From Pseudoalteromonas amylolytica (GTDB taxonomy: Bacteria; Pseudomonadota; Gammaproteobacteria; Enterobacterales; Alteromonadaceae): DNA of 64,000 nucleotides. The DNA is taken from NCBI RefSeq assembly GCF_001854605.1, contig NZ_MKJU01000027.1:193468-257467 (forward strand). The letters are read 5' to 3'. Position 1 is the first letter of the stretch; every line of letters starts with the position of its first letter. The notes beneath the pieces were generated by a model that did not search any database, was not told the DNA's origin, and saw only the letters and a program-made list of their open reading frames with translations. Below, one piece after another: positions 1 to 8,517 of the stretch. The position numbers were made by a program, and so were the translations under genes.

Positions 1-501
1 ATTGGCATCGGCGAGTAACTCATACAAGAGCATTTCTACATTACTCAGTTGTGCACCACAGTGTGTAAGCTTTTGTATGGCGAGCTGCTTGTGCTGCACG
101 TTTCTAGACGCAATTGCATCCGTTATCAATGTAACGTCAAAATTATTATCCAATAGACTCATTGCCGTTTGGTAAACGCAAATATGTGCTTCTATGCCAC
201 AAATAAGCCAGTGACGCCTCTGTTCATTGGCCAGCCTTGTCTGAAACGCTTGATTGAGGAAGCCACTAAAAGTGGTTTTTGTAATGACTTGCTCATCGCA
301 AAGTAACGTTTCCAGCTCAGGCACGGTGTGGCCTAATTTCTCGGGCGTTTGTTCAAGCCAGATGATTGGTAAATCAAGGGCCTTAGCACCTTGTATGAGT
401 GCACTTATGTTGCGTAAAGTTTGCTCGCTGTTATCAATGATTCTGGCAAGCTTACCTTGTACGTCAATTACGACTAGCCCACAGTCTGAATCTTTGAGCA
501 T
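1..501 (-). CDS. Isochorismatase-family cysteine hydrolase (C-terminus cut off)
   Basis: Cytosolic hydrolase of the isochorismatase/nicotinamidase superfamily. The first 167 residues are visible and the reading frame runs off the window at base 1. The expected Asp-Lys-Cys catalytic triad is present: D13 in 'VVIDVQ', K75 in 'ITKTTFS' and C108 in 'GIEAHICV'. The GIEAHICV stretch resembles the YcaC-like branch rather than true isochorismatases; the substrate cannot be read from the sequence. The start is the ATG at 499-501, just before the conserved first strand. It lies 47 bp downstream of the ToxR-like regulator on the same strand, so the two could be co-transcribed. Confidence 0.85.
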   Translation of the reverse strand, partial: MLKDSDCGLVVIDVQGKLARIIDNSEQTLRNISALIQGAKALDLPIIWLEQTPEKLGHTVPELETLLCDEQVITKTTFSGFLNQAFQTRLANEQRRHWLICGIEAHICVYQTAMSLLDNNFDVTLITDAIASRNVQHKQLAIQKLTHCGAQLSNVEMLLYELLADAN

Positions 502-548
502 AATATTTTGCTAAATCCAGAGCTTGCGGACGTGGTGGCTGTAAGAGA

Positions 549-1040
549 TCATATAAAAAAGTAAGCACCAGCGAGTAAGCCAAGCAAGGTTGCAGCCGCC
601 AGAGGCCACGCAGGCTTTGGCGTGTCAGTGGCGATGTTATCTTCAGGTGCTGACGGTATTGAGAGATCTTCGTTATTGTCATTGTTTGCAGCTTGCTTGG
701 GAGTCTCAACTTGAGGTGAAGTTGCGGAGGGGACTTCATCGTCAGTCACTTCGGTGAGAGGTAATTGCCATTGATAGCCCTTGCGAGAAAAAGTCTTTAT
801 TGCATCATCACCAAACAGTGCTCTTAAGTGGCCAATGCTCTGAAAAACAACCTGGTTCGTGACCTCACGCCCTGGCCACACGGCTTCGAGTATTTCATCT
901 TTGCTGTGAATATGTTCAGCATTGGTAAGTAGTAGAGCCAGCAATTTGGCAGGTTTTTCATTTAGCGAGAATACTTTACCATTGTTGGTTAAAACTAAAG
1001 CTTCGCAGTCAAATTCAAAATGGCTAAAACGGAATTTCAT
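549..1040 (-). CDS. ToxR/CadC-like winged-helix regulator with a C-terminal membrane anchor only
   Basis: Probable membrane-tethered transcription factor of 163 residues. Residues 1-95 form an OmpR/PhoB-type winged helix (ending '..SRKGYQWQLPL'). Residues 96-144 are a Pro/Glu/Asp-rich linker, and residues 145-163 a single hydrophobic segment that ends the protein. CadC/ToxR relatives normally continue into a periplasmic sensor domain; here there is none, so it is either a minimal form or a truncated one. The ATG at 1040 was chosen because the domain begins there; an upstream in-frame ATG at 1115 would add 25 residues unlike the family. No strong ribosome site is visible for either start. Confidence 0.8.
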   Translation of the reverse strand: MKFRFSHFEFDCEALVLTNNGKVFSLNEKPAKLLALLLTNAEHIHSKDEILEAVWPGREVTNQVVFQSIGHLRALFGDDAIKTFSRKGYQWQLPLTEVTDDEVPSATSPQVETPKQAANNDNNEDLSIPSAPEDNIATDTPKPAWPLAAATLLGLLAGAYFFI

Positions 1041-1241
1041 TTTTGTTATTGATCCAGTTTGTATGGATGTACCTATTTTATGATGATTTATAACAGCATA
1101 TTGAGAACATTGCAAAACAACGTCGAATGCATGTTATTTGTTAAGGTTAACCTTATGTTATTAATACTCAGTTTCAAAGGTTTTATTTAAATTAACTAAA
1201 TGTTGATTAATAATCAATCAAAATGCGTTTGATTTAATCGT

Positions 1242-1517
1242 CTAATTATCAATATGGCCAAGGTTTCTGGCTGGATCTAACTTATCTCTGACTCTGCGCT
1301 TTAATATTTTAGCTTCTGGAAAGCCGCCGTCTTGCTCTCTACACCAGATCAGTTCGTGATTATAGTAAATCTGAAATACGCCTTTTGATGCTGGCGAAAT
1401 TGCGACTTCTTGCAGTTCATCAGAAAATGTTGAAAGTAATTCTTGGGCAAGCCAGCCGCTTCGTAATAACCACTGACATAGCACACAGTAATGTATAGTA
1501 ATACGAGGTTTAGTCAT
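1242..1517 (-). CDS. SelT/SelW/SelH-family (Rdx) thioredoxin-like protein
   Basis: Small cytosolic protein of 91 residues from the SelT/selW/selH (Rdx) family, thought to act in thiol redox or selenium-related processes. The N-terminal strand is followed at once by a CxxC pair (C11 and C14 in 'YCVLC'), the position held by selenocysteine or cysteine in this family. The later 'GVFQIYYN' and 'GGFPEAKILK' stretches are also typical. Length matches the family. It reads toward the ToxR-like gene with about 200 bp between them and is divergent from the DUF2141 lipoprotein, so it is probably its own unit. Confidence 0.85.
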   Translation of the reverse strand: MTKPRITIHYCVLCQWLLRSGWLAQELLSTFSDELQEVAISPASKGVFQIYYNHELIWCREQDGGFPEAKILKRRVRDKLDPARNLGHIDN

Positions 1518-1661
1518 TCAAAATTGCCTTATAAATATTGAAAGTCATGATGGTAAAGCAGTGATACGCACTACATTTTTTTACAAAAATACCTTGCCTT
1601 AATCATATTTATCAAGGTGTAGAGCTGCTAATTTAATCACTCAAACTATAAGGAGATAAGC

Positions 1662-2171
1662 ATGAAAAATATATTAATGATTATAGCTGCTATTGTTTTG
1701 AGCGGTTGTCAATCAACCAGTAAACTGAGCATAAACCCAACGCCAGGGGACGCAACTAGGCTGATTGTAAATATAAGCAATGTAACGAGTGAAGAAGGAC
1801 AGCTGCTGGTAATGATCCACGACAACAGCGCTGATTACCATGCAGATCTAAACATTAATGACCCTAAAGCACAGCATTTTTTAAAAAAAGTAGTTGCGCC
1901 AGTTGCACCAAATACGGTCGTTGTGTTTGAGAATATACCTGCGGGTAAGTACGCCATTAATGTGATCCATGATAAAGACGCAGACGGTGAACTTGATCGA
2001 ATGATATTTCCGTTTTTAGGTATGCCCAGTGAGCCGTATGCGTTATCTAACAATATCTATGACCATTTTAGTAAGGGAGACTTTGATGACGCTCTGGTGG
2101 AATTACAGGCACCAAGCAGTCAAATTGATCTAACTCTAGGCACACATCTGTCGAAGGTGACAGGTTTATAA
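1662..2171 (+). CDS. DUF2141 family lipoprotein
   Basis: Exported lipoprotein of 169 residues. A hydrophobic signal peptide ends in the lipobox 'LSGC' with lipidation expected at C16. The rest matches the DUF2141 fold: a beta-rich domain with 'GQLLVMIHD', the Ala/Pro-rich 'VPNTVVVF'-type strand, then 'IPAGKYAINVIHDKDADGELD', and a late 'PSEPYALSNN' motif. Residue after the lipobox cysteine is Gln, which predicts outer-membrane sorting. Function of the family is unknown. A good ribosome site (AAGGAG) lies 10 bases before the ATG. It stands alone between a divergent gene and a 337-bp gap. Confidence 0.8.
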   Translation: MKNILMIIAAIVLSGCQSTSKLSINPTPGDATRLIVNISNVTSEEGQLLVMIHDNSADYHADLNINDPKAQHFLKKVVAPVAPNTVVVFENIPAGKYAINVIHDKDADGELDRMIFPFLGMPSEPYALSNNIYDHFSKGDFDDALVELQAPSSQIDLTLGTHLSKVTGL

Positions 2172-2508
2172 AGCCAGTTATTTGGATACCATAGCAGGCA
2201 ATATTGTTGGAATTTTAAAAAATAACAAAAATTGCTTGCTTTTTATTTGGGTTCGGTGGTAGATTTCTTCCCTTGGGCCAACGCTACCTATGCGTGCGGT
2301 CAGTTTATAATGTCCTTTCTTACCCTGATCCAGTAAGCCAGCATTAAAAAATCAAAAGCTGAATTATTGTACGGCGACCACTTAGCCAGAATATCCTCGT
2401 GGCTGGACCGAGCCTTTTTAGGCGTTAATCGATGGGAATATCGTCAACACTGTAGTGAAGCTTATTTAATTAATTTGTCGATTTTCGACATAAATTTGTG
2501 AGTTTTCT
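2172..2508. other. Gene-free stretch, nothing recognised
   Basis: No open frame of useful length or recognisable RNA is visible on either strand. The second half is less AT-rich than the flanks and could be a decayed remnant, but I cannot match it to anything. The last 50 bases presumably hold the promoter of the small gene at 2509. Confidence 0.5.
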
Positions 2509-2682
2509 ATGTCATATGAATATAACGGATCTGTGATCCAAATTGCACAGCCTGTGCTGTCAATCTCAGTAAATAAAAGTAATGTTATCTTTGCCGATAA
2601 AATGGGTATGAGAAATACCCGTTTTGCCTCACCAAGTGATGCAAGAAGCTTTATTAAATGGCTGACTAAAACGTCAGCTTAA
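2509..2682 (+). CDS. Small protein of unknown function (57 aa)
   Basis: Open frame of 57 codons starting MSYEYNGSVIQIAQPV and ending KWLTKTSA. The composition is protein-like (alternating polar and hydrophobic residues suggesting two short strands and a C-terminal amphipathic helix 'SDARSFIKWL'). No signal peptide or membrane segment. I do not recognise a family. The ribosome site before the ATG is weak, and a second ATG four codons later is not in frame with better support. It is followed by a long inverted repeat (2694-2756) that separates it from convergent tesA. Moderate confidence that it is a real gene. Confidence 0.5.
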   Translation: MSYEYNGSVIQIAQPVLSISVNKSNVIFADKMGMRNTRFASPSDARSFIKWLTKTSA

Positions 2683-2693
2683 TCATACTGAGT

Positions 2694-2756
2694 GGTGTCT
2701 GCTCTAGCGTTTAAACATGGCGAACAGTCAGCTTTTAGCGACCAGAGCTAGACACC
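2694..2756. repeat. Long imperfect inverted repeat between convergent genes
   Basis: GGTGTCTGCTCT at 2694-2705 pairs with AGAGCTAGACACC at 2744-2756 with a one-base bulge, enclosing about 38 bases. Its position between the small gene at 2509 and convergent tesA suggests a transcription barrier, but there is no clean T-run directly after either arm. Confidence 0.45.
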
Positions 2757-2780
2757 TAACAATTTTCTTTACTTCCTTAG

Positions 2781-3410
2781 CTATTTCTTGGTGTGCTTCA
2801 GCCAAGCAGTGATTTCCTTGTCCATAAAGTCTCTGATAATGGGTTGAGCTTTTGCGTTAGGGTGCAAGTTATCATCCTGCATCAGCGTTGGATCTACGGC
2901 CACAGGTTCCATAAAATAGGGCATCAAGTATGCGTCTGTGCTGTCAGCTACCTTTTTGTAACTGTCGGTGAACATCGTGGTGTATCTAGGTCCTAAATTA
3001 GGCGGGATCTGAATTTCCATTAACGCCACATGCGCGCCCGCTTGCTGACTTTTTGTGACTAATTCTTTTAGGTGTTTTTGCAATAACTTTATTGGAAAGC
3101 CACGAATACCATCATTACCGCCCAGCTCTATGAGTACGTGACTCGGTTGATGTGCTGCCAGCCAAGCGTCAATCTTAAGTAGCGCGTTGTCTGTGGTTTG
3201 TCCGCTAATCGCCGTATTAATAATTTCGATCGGTTTTTTCTGAGCAACGTATTTATTTTGTAACAAATTAACCCAAGCTTGTGCTTGTTCAAGTCCGTAG
3301 CCTGCGCTTAAGCTATCACCAATTATCATAATTTTATCTTTTGCGAAGCTGCTGAACGGTTGCACAGTCAGCAAGAAAACTACAAAGAACTTTAGGAAAA
3401 AACGTGTCAT
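2781..3410 (-). CDS. tesA: Acyl-CoA thioesterase I / arylesterase TesA (SGNH hydrolase)
   Basis: Periplasmic SGNH hydrolase of 209 residues, equivalent to E. coli TesA, which hydrolyses acyl-CoA thioesters, lysophospholipids and aryl esters. A signal peptide (about residues 1-23, 'FFVVFLL', cleavage near SFA-KD) precedes block I 'GDSL' with nucleophile S33. The Gly of block II is in 'SGQTTDN', block III is 'GGND' at 97-100, and the catalytic D180/H183 lie in 'DDNLHP'. Length matches the family. It is divergent from ybbA, as in enterobacteria, and its ATG (complement of 3408-3410) overlaps the ybbA ATG by two bases. Confidence 0.95.
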   Translation of the reverse strand: MTRFFLKFFVVFLLTVQPFSSFAKDKIMIIGDSLSAGYGLEQAQAWVNLLQNKYVAQKKPIEIINTAISGQTTDNALLKIDAWLAAHQPSHVLIELGGNDGIRGFPIKLLQKHLKELVTKSQQAGAHVALMEIQIPPNLGPRYTTMFTDSYKKVADSTDAYLMPYFMEPVAVDPTLMQDDNLHPNAKAQPIIRDFMDKEITAWLKHTKK

Positions 3411-4122
3411 GTCAGTATTTTCTCAGTTAAATATTATTAATGTCTCGGGGCTTACCAAGCGTGTAAACACCTTTGAGGGCGAGCTCACTATCCTCAGTGA
3501 TATCAATTTTGCTGTCAAGTCGGGGGAGTCAGTTGCGATTGTGGGCGCTTCAGGGTCAGGTAAGTCAACATTATTGAGTTTGTTGGCTGGTCTAGATGTC
3601 GCGACGCAAGGTGAAATTATCTTAGATTCTGAGCCGTTAGGGGAGATGGACGAAGAGCAACGTGCTCAGTTACGAGCTGAGAAAGTCGGTTTCGTATTTC
3701 AGTCATTTATGCTGGTACAAAGCTTAACGGCACTTGAGAATGTAATGTTACCAGCTGAGCTTGCAGGTGACAAAAATGCCAAACAGCAAGCCATCGACTT
3801 GTTAGAAAAAGTAGGTTTGTCTCATCGCTTAGAGCACTATCCTTCTCAGCTATCAGGCGGGGAGCAGCAGCGAGTGGCTATCGCTCGTGCATTTATTGGC
3901 ACGCCTAAGATTTTGTTTGCGGACGAACCCTCAGCTAACCTCGACAGCAAAAATGGCCACATGATAGAAAAACTTCTGTTTGATTTAAACAAACAAAATG
4001 GCACCACTTTGGTACTGGTAACCCATGATGAACAGCTTGCTCATCAATGCGACCGAATCATCCATATTGAGGGCGGAAAACTCGAAACGATTCGTGAAGG
4101 AGAGGCTGCCAATGTGGGTTAA
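3409..4122 (+). CDS. ybbA: ABC transporter ATP-binding protein YbbA
   Basis: ATPase subunit (237 residues) of the YbbA-YbbP MacB/LolD-type ABC system. Walker A 'GASGSGKS' is at 46-53, signature 'LSGGEQQR' at 148-155 and Walker B 'ILFADEP' at 168-174, all intact, followed by a switch His in 'LVTHD'. The partner permease follows with an 11-bp overlap. The chosen ATG gives the normal N-terminus before the first strand of the LolD-like domain. Because it shares bases with the divergent tesA start, its ribosome-binding region and promoter must lie inside tesA. The role is probably export or membrane-lipid/lipoprotein related; the exact substrate is unknown. Confidence 0.93.
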   Translation: MSVFSQLNIINVSGLTKRVNTFEGELTILSDINFAVKSGESVAIVGASGSGKSTLLSLLAGLDVATQGEIILDSEPLGEMDEEQRAQLRAEKVGFVFQSFMLVQSLTALENVMLPAELAGDKNAKQQAIDLLEKVGLSHRLEHYPSQLSGGEQQRVAIARAFIGTPKILFADEPSANLDSKNGHMIEKLLFDLNKQNGTTLVLVTHDEQLAHQCDRIIHIEGGKLETIREGEAANVG

Positions 4123-6628
4123 ATTAGCATTAAAACTATTTTCAAGAGAGTTTCAACGGGGTGAGCTGTCGATTATTTTCGCAGCGATCGCACTTGCTGT
4201 GTTGACGGTGTTCAGCTTGTCTTCGGTGACTGAACGTATCGGTTTGAATATAGAGCAAAAAACCAGTGACTTTATCGCCGCAGATCGCCGTTTATCGAGC
4301 AATCATGCCATCAGCCCTGAAATTTTAGAACACGGTAAAGCGCTTGGGCTGCAAACCGCAAAGATGATATATTTTGATTCTATGCTATTTGCCAATGACG
4401 AACTGGTTCTAGGCTCAGTCAAAGCGGTGTCCAACACATATCCTTTGCGCGGAGAGGTAACACTGAAAGACAGCTTGGATGGACAGCCGTACGAGATTCG
4501 TGGCGCGCCAGAGGTAGGGCAGTTGTGGTTAAGCGAAGGGCTGTTTTATAGCTTGGGACTAAAAGTGGGTGACAGCGTGGAGCTCGGGGCTGGCAATTTT
4601 ATCGTTGGCAAAGTATTGGTTAGCGAACCGGATGCACCCTTCTTTTCATTGGCGGGTAATCGCCGTGTGTTGCTCAATTATGAGGACATAGCCGCCACTG
4701 GTGCTGTGCAGCCTGGTAGTCGCGTATTTCATCGTTTGCTGTTTGCAGGTGAAGAGCAGCTGTTGAGTGAGTTTTATACATGGTTGAAACCGCAAATGAA
4801 GGCGAACCAAACGTGGCAAGGTGTTAAAGATAGGCAATCTCCATTGGGAGACAACCTCATGCGCGCTGAGCGGTTTTTATTGCTAGCGGGGCTGTTTGGT
4901 ATCATGCTGGCAGCGGTGGCGATGGCTGTCTCAGCGAAGCGTTATTGTGAGCGCCAGTATGACCCTGTTGCTATGATGAAGACGTTGGGGGGCAGTCGTT
5001 CGGTTATTCGCAATATTTTCTTACTGCATTTGAGCTTAGTCACTGGCTTTTCTATTTTGGTTGGTTTGCTAATTGGCTTTGTTTTACAGCATATTGGCGC
5101 TGATTATCTAGCTAAATTTATGGACGCAGAATTACCTGCAGCGGGCTTTAGACCTTGGCTGATATCTATCTTTATTGGCATTGTGTGCGCACTGATGTTT
5201 TCGCTTAAGCCACTACTAGATTTATTCGACATTCCACCATTGCGAGTATTAAGGCGCAATCTTGGTGATCAGCTGACGTTAAGTCGTTTGCATGTTGGCC
5301 TGTCTTTGGTGACGATTTTCTTGCTAATGTGGATGTTTAGCGCGCAGTTGGTTACAACGCTAATCCTGTTTGGATCAACATTACTGGTCATAGCGGTGCT
5401 GTTTGCTTTGTCTCGACTCATTTTTAGTGCGGGTAGGAAGCTAGGTTTGAGTCCCGGTTCTAGCTGGTCTTTAGCGATAGCAACGCTACAAAAGCGCGCC
5501 AACGCTAATGCCATACAGCTAATTAGTTTTGCTTTAGCAATCAAACTAATGCTTTTCTTGGTGGTGCTTAAAAATGACATGATCTCAGACTGGCAGATGC
5601 AAGTGCCTGAGGACGCGCCAAACATGTTCCTCATCAATATTGCGCAGGACGAAGTTCAGCCACTGACATCATTTTTCGAGCAACACAACATCACCCATGA
5701 AGACTTTTATCCAGTGTTTAATGCGCGAGTTGACTCAATAAATGGTGAAGAGTTGGAGCGTAGGGTTTCTCAGCAAGAGGGAGAACAAGAGCAAAAAGAT
5801 GAAAACGAACGCCGTGGCGTCAATCGCGAGCCGAATCTTACTTGGCTATCGCAGCTACCACAAGGCAATGAAATTACTGAAGGTGAATGGTTTAGCAACA
5901 ATACAGTAGATGGCCGTATTGAAGTGTCTGTGTTTGAAGGTTGGAAAGAGCAGCTCGATTTGGAGCTCGGTGACACAGTTGGCTTTTTGGTTAATGAGCA
6001 GCGTTTTGAAGCTGTTGTCACTAGCTTTAGAAGTGTGGACTGGGGAAGTCTTAAACCAAATTTTGTGATGATCTTAAGCCCAAATATGGCAGGCCAGATA
6101 CCAGTCACCTATTTTAGTGCTGCTAAGCTCGAAGATAAGCATACTAAAGCCATCAGCAGTATGCTCCAGCAATATCCGACGATCAGCATGATTGACATAA
6201 AAAGCCGTCTTGAACAGGCTCAGTCGATTATTGCTCAAGTATCTTTGGCGATTGGGTTTGTACTTGCGATTGTGTTGATAAGTGGAGCATTGGTATTGGT
6301 TTCTCAAGTTCAGGCAAGCCTTGCAGAACGAATGCAAGAAGTCGTTATTTTGCGCACTTTGGGTGCGAAAGGAAAATTGATAAAATTGGCGACTTTGTAT
6401 GAATTCTTGCTATTAGGCGCAATTGCAGGGCTTGTCGCGGCTATCGTTAGCGATATTGCGCTGTTGATTATACAGCAGCAATTGTTTGATGTAGCTGGCA
6501 AAATGCACCCTTACATTTGGCTTCTGGGTCCGCTGAGCGGCGCTGGATTTGTATCCGTTATTGGTTATTTTATGGTTGCCAAAACAATGCGGCAAAATAC
6601 CCAAGGGCTACTTCGAAAAATCGCCTGA
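4112..6628 (+). CDS. ybbP: FtsX-family ABC permease YbbP
   Basis: Inner-membrane permease of 838 residues with the large FtsX/MacB layout. One N-terminal membrane helix ('IIFAAIALAVLTVFSL') is followed by a periplasmic domain, a central bundle of membrane helices starting near 'LLLAGLFGIMLAAVAMAV', a second periplasmic domain (with a highly charged Glu/Gln/Arg insert 'RRVSQQEGEQEQKDENERR'), and a final three-helix FtsX block containing 'EVVILRTLGAKG'. The ATG at 4112 has GAAGGAG upstream and overlaps ybbA by 11 bp, so translation is coupled. A longer frame from 4025 only reads back through ybbA. A strong terminator follows at 6661. Confidence 0.92.
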   Translation: MWVKLALKLFSREFQRGELSIIFAAIALAVLTVFSLSSVTERIGLNIEQKTSDFIAADRRLSSNHAISPEILEHGKALGLQTAKMIYFDSMLFANDELVLGSVKAVSNTYPLRGEVTLKDSLDGQPYEIRGAPEVGQLWLSEGLFYSLGLKVGDSVELGAGNFIVGKVLVSEPDAPFFSLAGNRRVLLNYEDIAATGAVQPGSRVFHRLLFAGEEQLLSEFYTWLKPQMKANQTWQGVKDRQSPLGDNLMRAERFLLLAGLFGIMLAAVAMAVSAKRYCERQYDPVAMMKTLGGSRSVIRNIFLLHLSLVTGFSILVGLLIGFVLQHIGADYLAKFMDAELPAAGFRPWLISIFIGIVCALMFSLKPLLDLFDIPPLRVLRRNLGDQLTLSRLHVGLSLVTIFLLMWMFSAQLVTTLILFGSTLLVIAVLFALSRLIFSAGRKLGLSPGSSWSLAIATLQKRANANAIQLISFALAIKLMLFLVVLKNDMISDWQMQVPEDAPNMFLINIAQDEVQPLTSFFEQHNITHEDFYPVFNARVDSINGEELERRVSQQEGEQEQKDENERRGVNREPNLTWLSQLPQGNEITEGEWFSNNTVDGRIEVSVFEGWKEQLDLELGDTVGFLVNEQRFEAVVTSFRSVDWGSLKPNFVMILSPNMAGQIPVTYFSAAKLEDKHTKAISSMLQQYPTISMIDIKSRLEQAQSIIAQVSLAIGFVLAIVLISGALVLVSQVQASLAERMQEVVILRTLGAKGKLIKLATLYEFLLLGAIAGLVAAIVSDIALLIIQQQLFDVAGKMHPYIWLLGPLSGAGFVSVIGYFMVAKTMRQNTQGLLRKIA

Positions 6629-6660
6629 CGGTTCAAGCAATATTGCTCTTAATGTTAGCC

Positions 6661-6692
6661 AAAAAAGCCTTCACAGCTGTGAAGGCTTTTTA
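6661..6692 (+). terminator. Rho-independent terminator of ybbA-ybbP
   Basis: A perfect palindrome, AGCCTTCACAGCTGTGAAGGCT, flanked by A-run and T-run (aaaa...tttt), lies 33 bases after the ybbP stop. The symmetry means it can work on either strand. Confidence 0.9.
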
Positions 6693-6852
6693 GTATGTGA
6701 AGTTACATATTTTCATATACCTGTTTTGATAACATATTAAAAAATATTCGTTTTTTAGCGTACTTAGCTGAGTAAATTAAGGTAAAAGCAAAATTCGCTT
6801 CTATACTCATGAAGATATTGATGTTTAACAACTTATCAATTGGGATGACACG

Positions 6853-8046
6853 ATGAAAAAACGATTATTAGCTGTCGCTTTATGTTGTGCTATAAACGGT
6901 ACCGCATACGGCGCAGACCTGCGCATCAATGGCTTTGCTTCAATAGTTGCAGGGTCTACCACCGACGATAACATGAGCGTATTCGGCTACGAAGATGAAA
7001 TTTCATTCAGTAACGAGAGCATGTTTGCACTGCAAGTTTCGTCCGATTTAGGGGACGGAATTAGCGCCACTGCACAAATCGTGGCCCGAGGCCATGAGGA
7101 TTACGATGCTGAATTTGAGTGGGCATATATATCATACGATATTAATGAGCACCTACGCCTGAGTGCGGGTAAAATGCGTTTACCCTTGTTTAGATACTCT
7201 GATTTTATAGAAGTAGGCTATGCGTATCGTTGGGTTCGCCCACCCACATCGGTCTATAGTTTCGCATCAACCACACCTACGGGGATGAGTTTGCTCTACA
7301 CATCACAGCTGGGGCAGTGGGATTCATCGCTGCAATTTGTATATGGGCGCTATGAGGGGAAGGCCAACGCTATCACAGACAGTGATGACGCGACCCTCAA
7401 TGACATTACTGGCTTTAATTGGACCATGTCTAAAGACTGGCTAACGTTACGTGCATCCTATGTGGTTGCTGAGACGAGCATCAGTCTAAATAACTCTGCG
7501 CCATTGGTCGCTTTGTCTGGTGCGTTGCAAAATTATGGTTTACAAGAACAGCTCAGCCAACTGGTGGTGGATAAAGACGATGGTTCGTTCTTAGGGCTAG
7601 GTTTTGCTATTGATTACAACAACTTCCTACTCGATGGTGAGTATACAGAAGTTGAAGTAGACAATAGTTTGTTGCCAGAGCAATCGCAATATTATGTGTC
7701 TGCAGGTTATCGACTTGATGATTGGACGCTACACGTTACTTATGAAGAAAACGATGATAAGCACCCAAATGGCCGCTTTAACCAAGTGCCAACGACAATC
7801 ACGCTTGCAAATGGCGCTGTAGTACCCGTTTCGACGGATCCAAGTAACCCAAATGCCCCACTTATCCGAGACCTTATGAATGGCGCGTTGAATGCAACTC
7901 GTGTCAACACCAACACGGTGACCTTGGGGGCTCGTTATGATTTTCATCCTTCGGCTGCATTTAAAATTGACTGGAGTCGCTTGGATAATGACGTGACAAA
8001 TCAAGATAACGATGTTATCGCGGTTGCAATTGACTTGGTGTTCTAG
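6853..8046 (+). CDS. Outer-membrane porin
   Basis: Outer-membrane beta-barrel porin of 397 residues. The signal peptide (about 1-20, cleavage after 'AYGA') is followed by a first strand 'DLRINGFASIVAGS', alternating hydrophobic/polar strands throughout, and a C-terminal strand ending '..VAIDLVF', the Phe recognised by the BAM machinery. 'RLSAGKMRLPLFRYSD' resembles the strand-loop region of porins often annotated as OprO/OprP-like. The substrate is unknown. The next gene, a PstS-like binding protein, starts 11 bp after its stop, so the two form an operon and may act together, perhaps in anion or phosphate handling. Confidence 0.85.
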   Translation: MKKRLLAVALCCAINGTAYGADLRINGFASIVAGSTTDDNMSVFGYEDEISFSNESMFALQVSSDLGDGISATAQIVARGHEDYDAEFEWAYISYDINEHLRLSAGKMRLPLFRYSDFIEVGYAYRWVRPPTSVYSFASTTPTGMSLLYTSQLGQWDSSLQFVYGRYEGKANAITDSDDATLNDITGFNWTMSKDWLTLRASYVVAETSISLNNSAPLVALSGALQNYGLQEQLSQLVVDKDDGSFLGLGFAIDYNNFLLDGEYTEVEVDNSLLPEQSQYYVSAGYRLDDWTLHVTYEENDDKHPNGRFNQVPTTITLANGAVVPVSTDPSNPNAPLIRDLMNGALNATRVNTNTVTLGARYDFHPSAAFKIDWSRLDNDVTNQDNDVIAVAIDLVF

Positions 8047-8056
8047 GGAGGCAAAT

Positions 8057-8464
8057 ATGAAAAAAACTATTGCAACTTGTGTATTGCTGGCTGCAAGTGC
8101 TCATTGTGCTGCCGAGATTTCAGTGATTGTGCACCCTAGCAACGGCAATGCACTTGATAAAGACAGTATCGCCAAAATCTACCTAGGCAAAGCCAAATCA
8201 TTTAGTGATGGAACCAAGGTACAGGCAGTGGGATTAAGTAGCGGAAGTGTTGTCGATGAGTTCACCAGCAATGTACTTGGTAAATCAAGCAGTCAATATA
8301 AAGCCTATTGGTCAAAATTGATTTTTACGGGCAAGGGCACACCGCCCGAAGGGCTTGATAACGAGCAGGCAGTGCTGGATTTTGTTGCGCAAAACAGTGA
8401 TGCCATTGGCTATGTTGATAGTGCCAAGGTTACCTCGGCGGTAAAAGTCGTTGGTAAATTTTAA
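8057..8464 (+). CDS. Small PstS-like periplasmic phosphate-binding-type protein
   Basis: Exported protein of 135 residues with signal peptide (about 1-18). It shows the features of the PBP-like (PstS-type) domain: 'ISVIVHPSN', 'LDKDSIAKIYLGKAKSFSDG', 'FWSK'-type 'YWSKLIFTGKGTPP' and 'AIGYVDSAKV'. At this size it is about one domain, half of a standard PstS. The ATG at 8057 has GGGAGG upstream; the longer frame from 8012 reads back into the porin. It sits 11 bp behind the porin gene. Proteins of this small class are commonly labelled phosphate ABC transporter substrate-binding protein, but no transporter genes are nearby. Confidence 0.8.
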   Translation: MKKTIATCVLLAASAHCAAEISVIVHPSNGNALDKDSIAKIYLGKAKSFSDGTKVQAVGLSSGSVVDEFTSNVLGKSSSQYKAYWSKLIFTGKGTPPEGLDNEQAVLDFVAQNSDAIGYVDSAKVTSAVKVVGKF

Positions 8465-8474
8465 CGCAGTGAAC

Positions 8475-8505
8475 ACAGGCTAACAGCTAATAGCTGCTAG
8501 CCTGT
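8475..8505. terminator. Near-perfect long hairpin between convergent genes
   Basis: ACAGGCTA-a-CAGCTA pairs with TAGCTG-c-TAGCCTGT around a single central base, giving 14 base pairs with almost no loop (effectively a cruciform-type palindrome). It lies 10 bases after the PstS-like gene and 13 bases before the end of the convergent cellulase gene, so it probably serves both. Confidence 0.7.
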
Positions 8506-8517
8506 ACTCTTAACCGC

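Noticed and set aside
464..739. A 91-codon minus-strand frame overlapping two genes
   Set aside because: It overlaps the ToxR-like gene and the hydrolase start in another frame, with no ribosome site.
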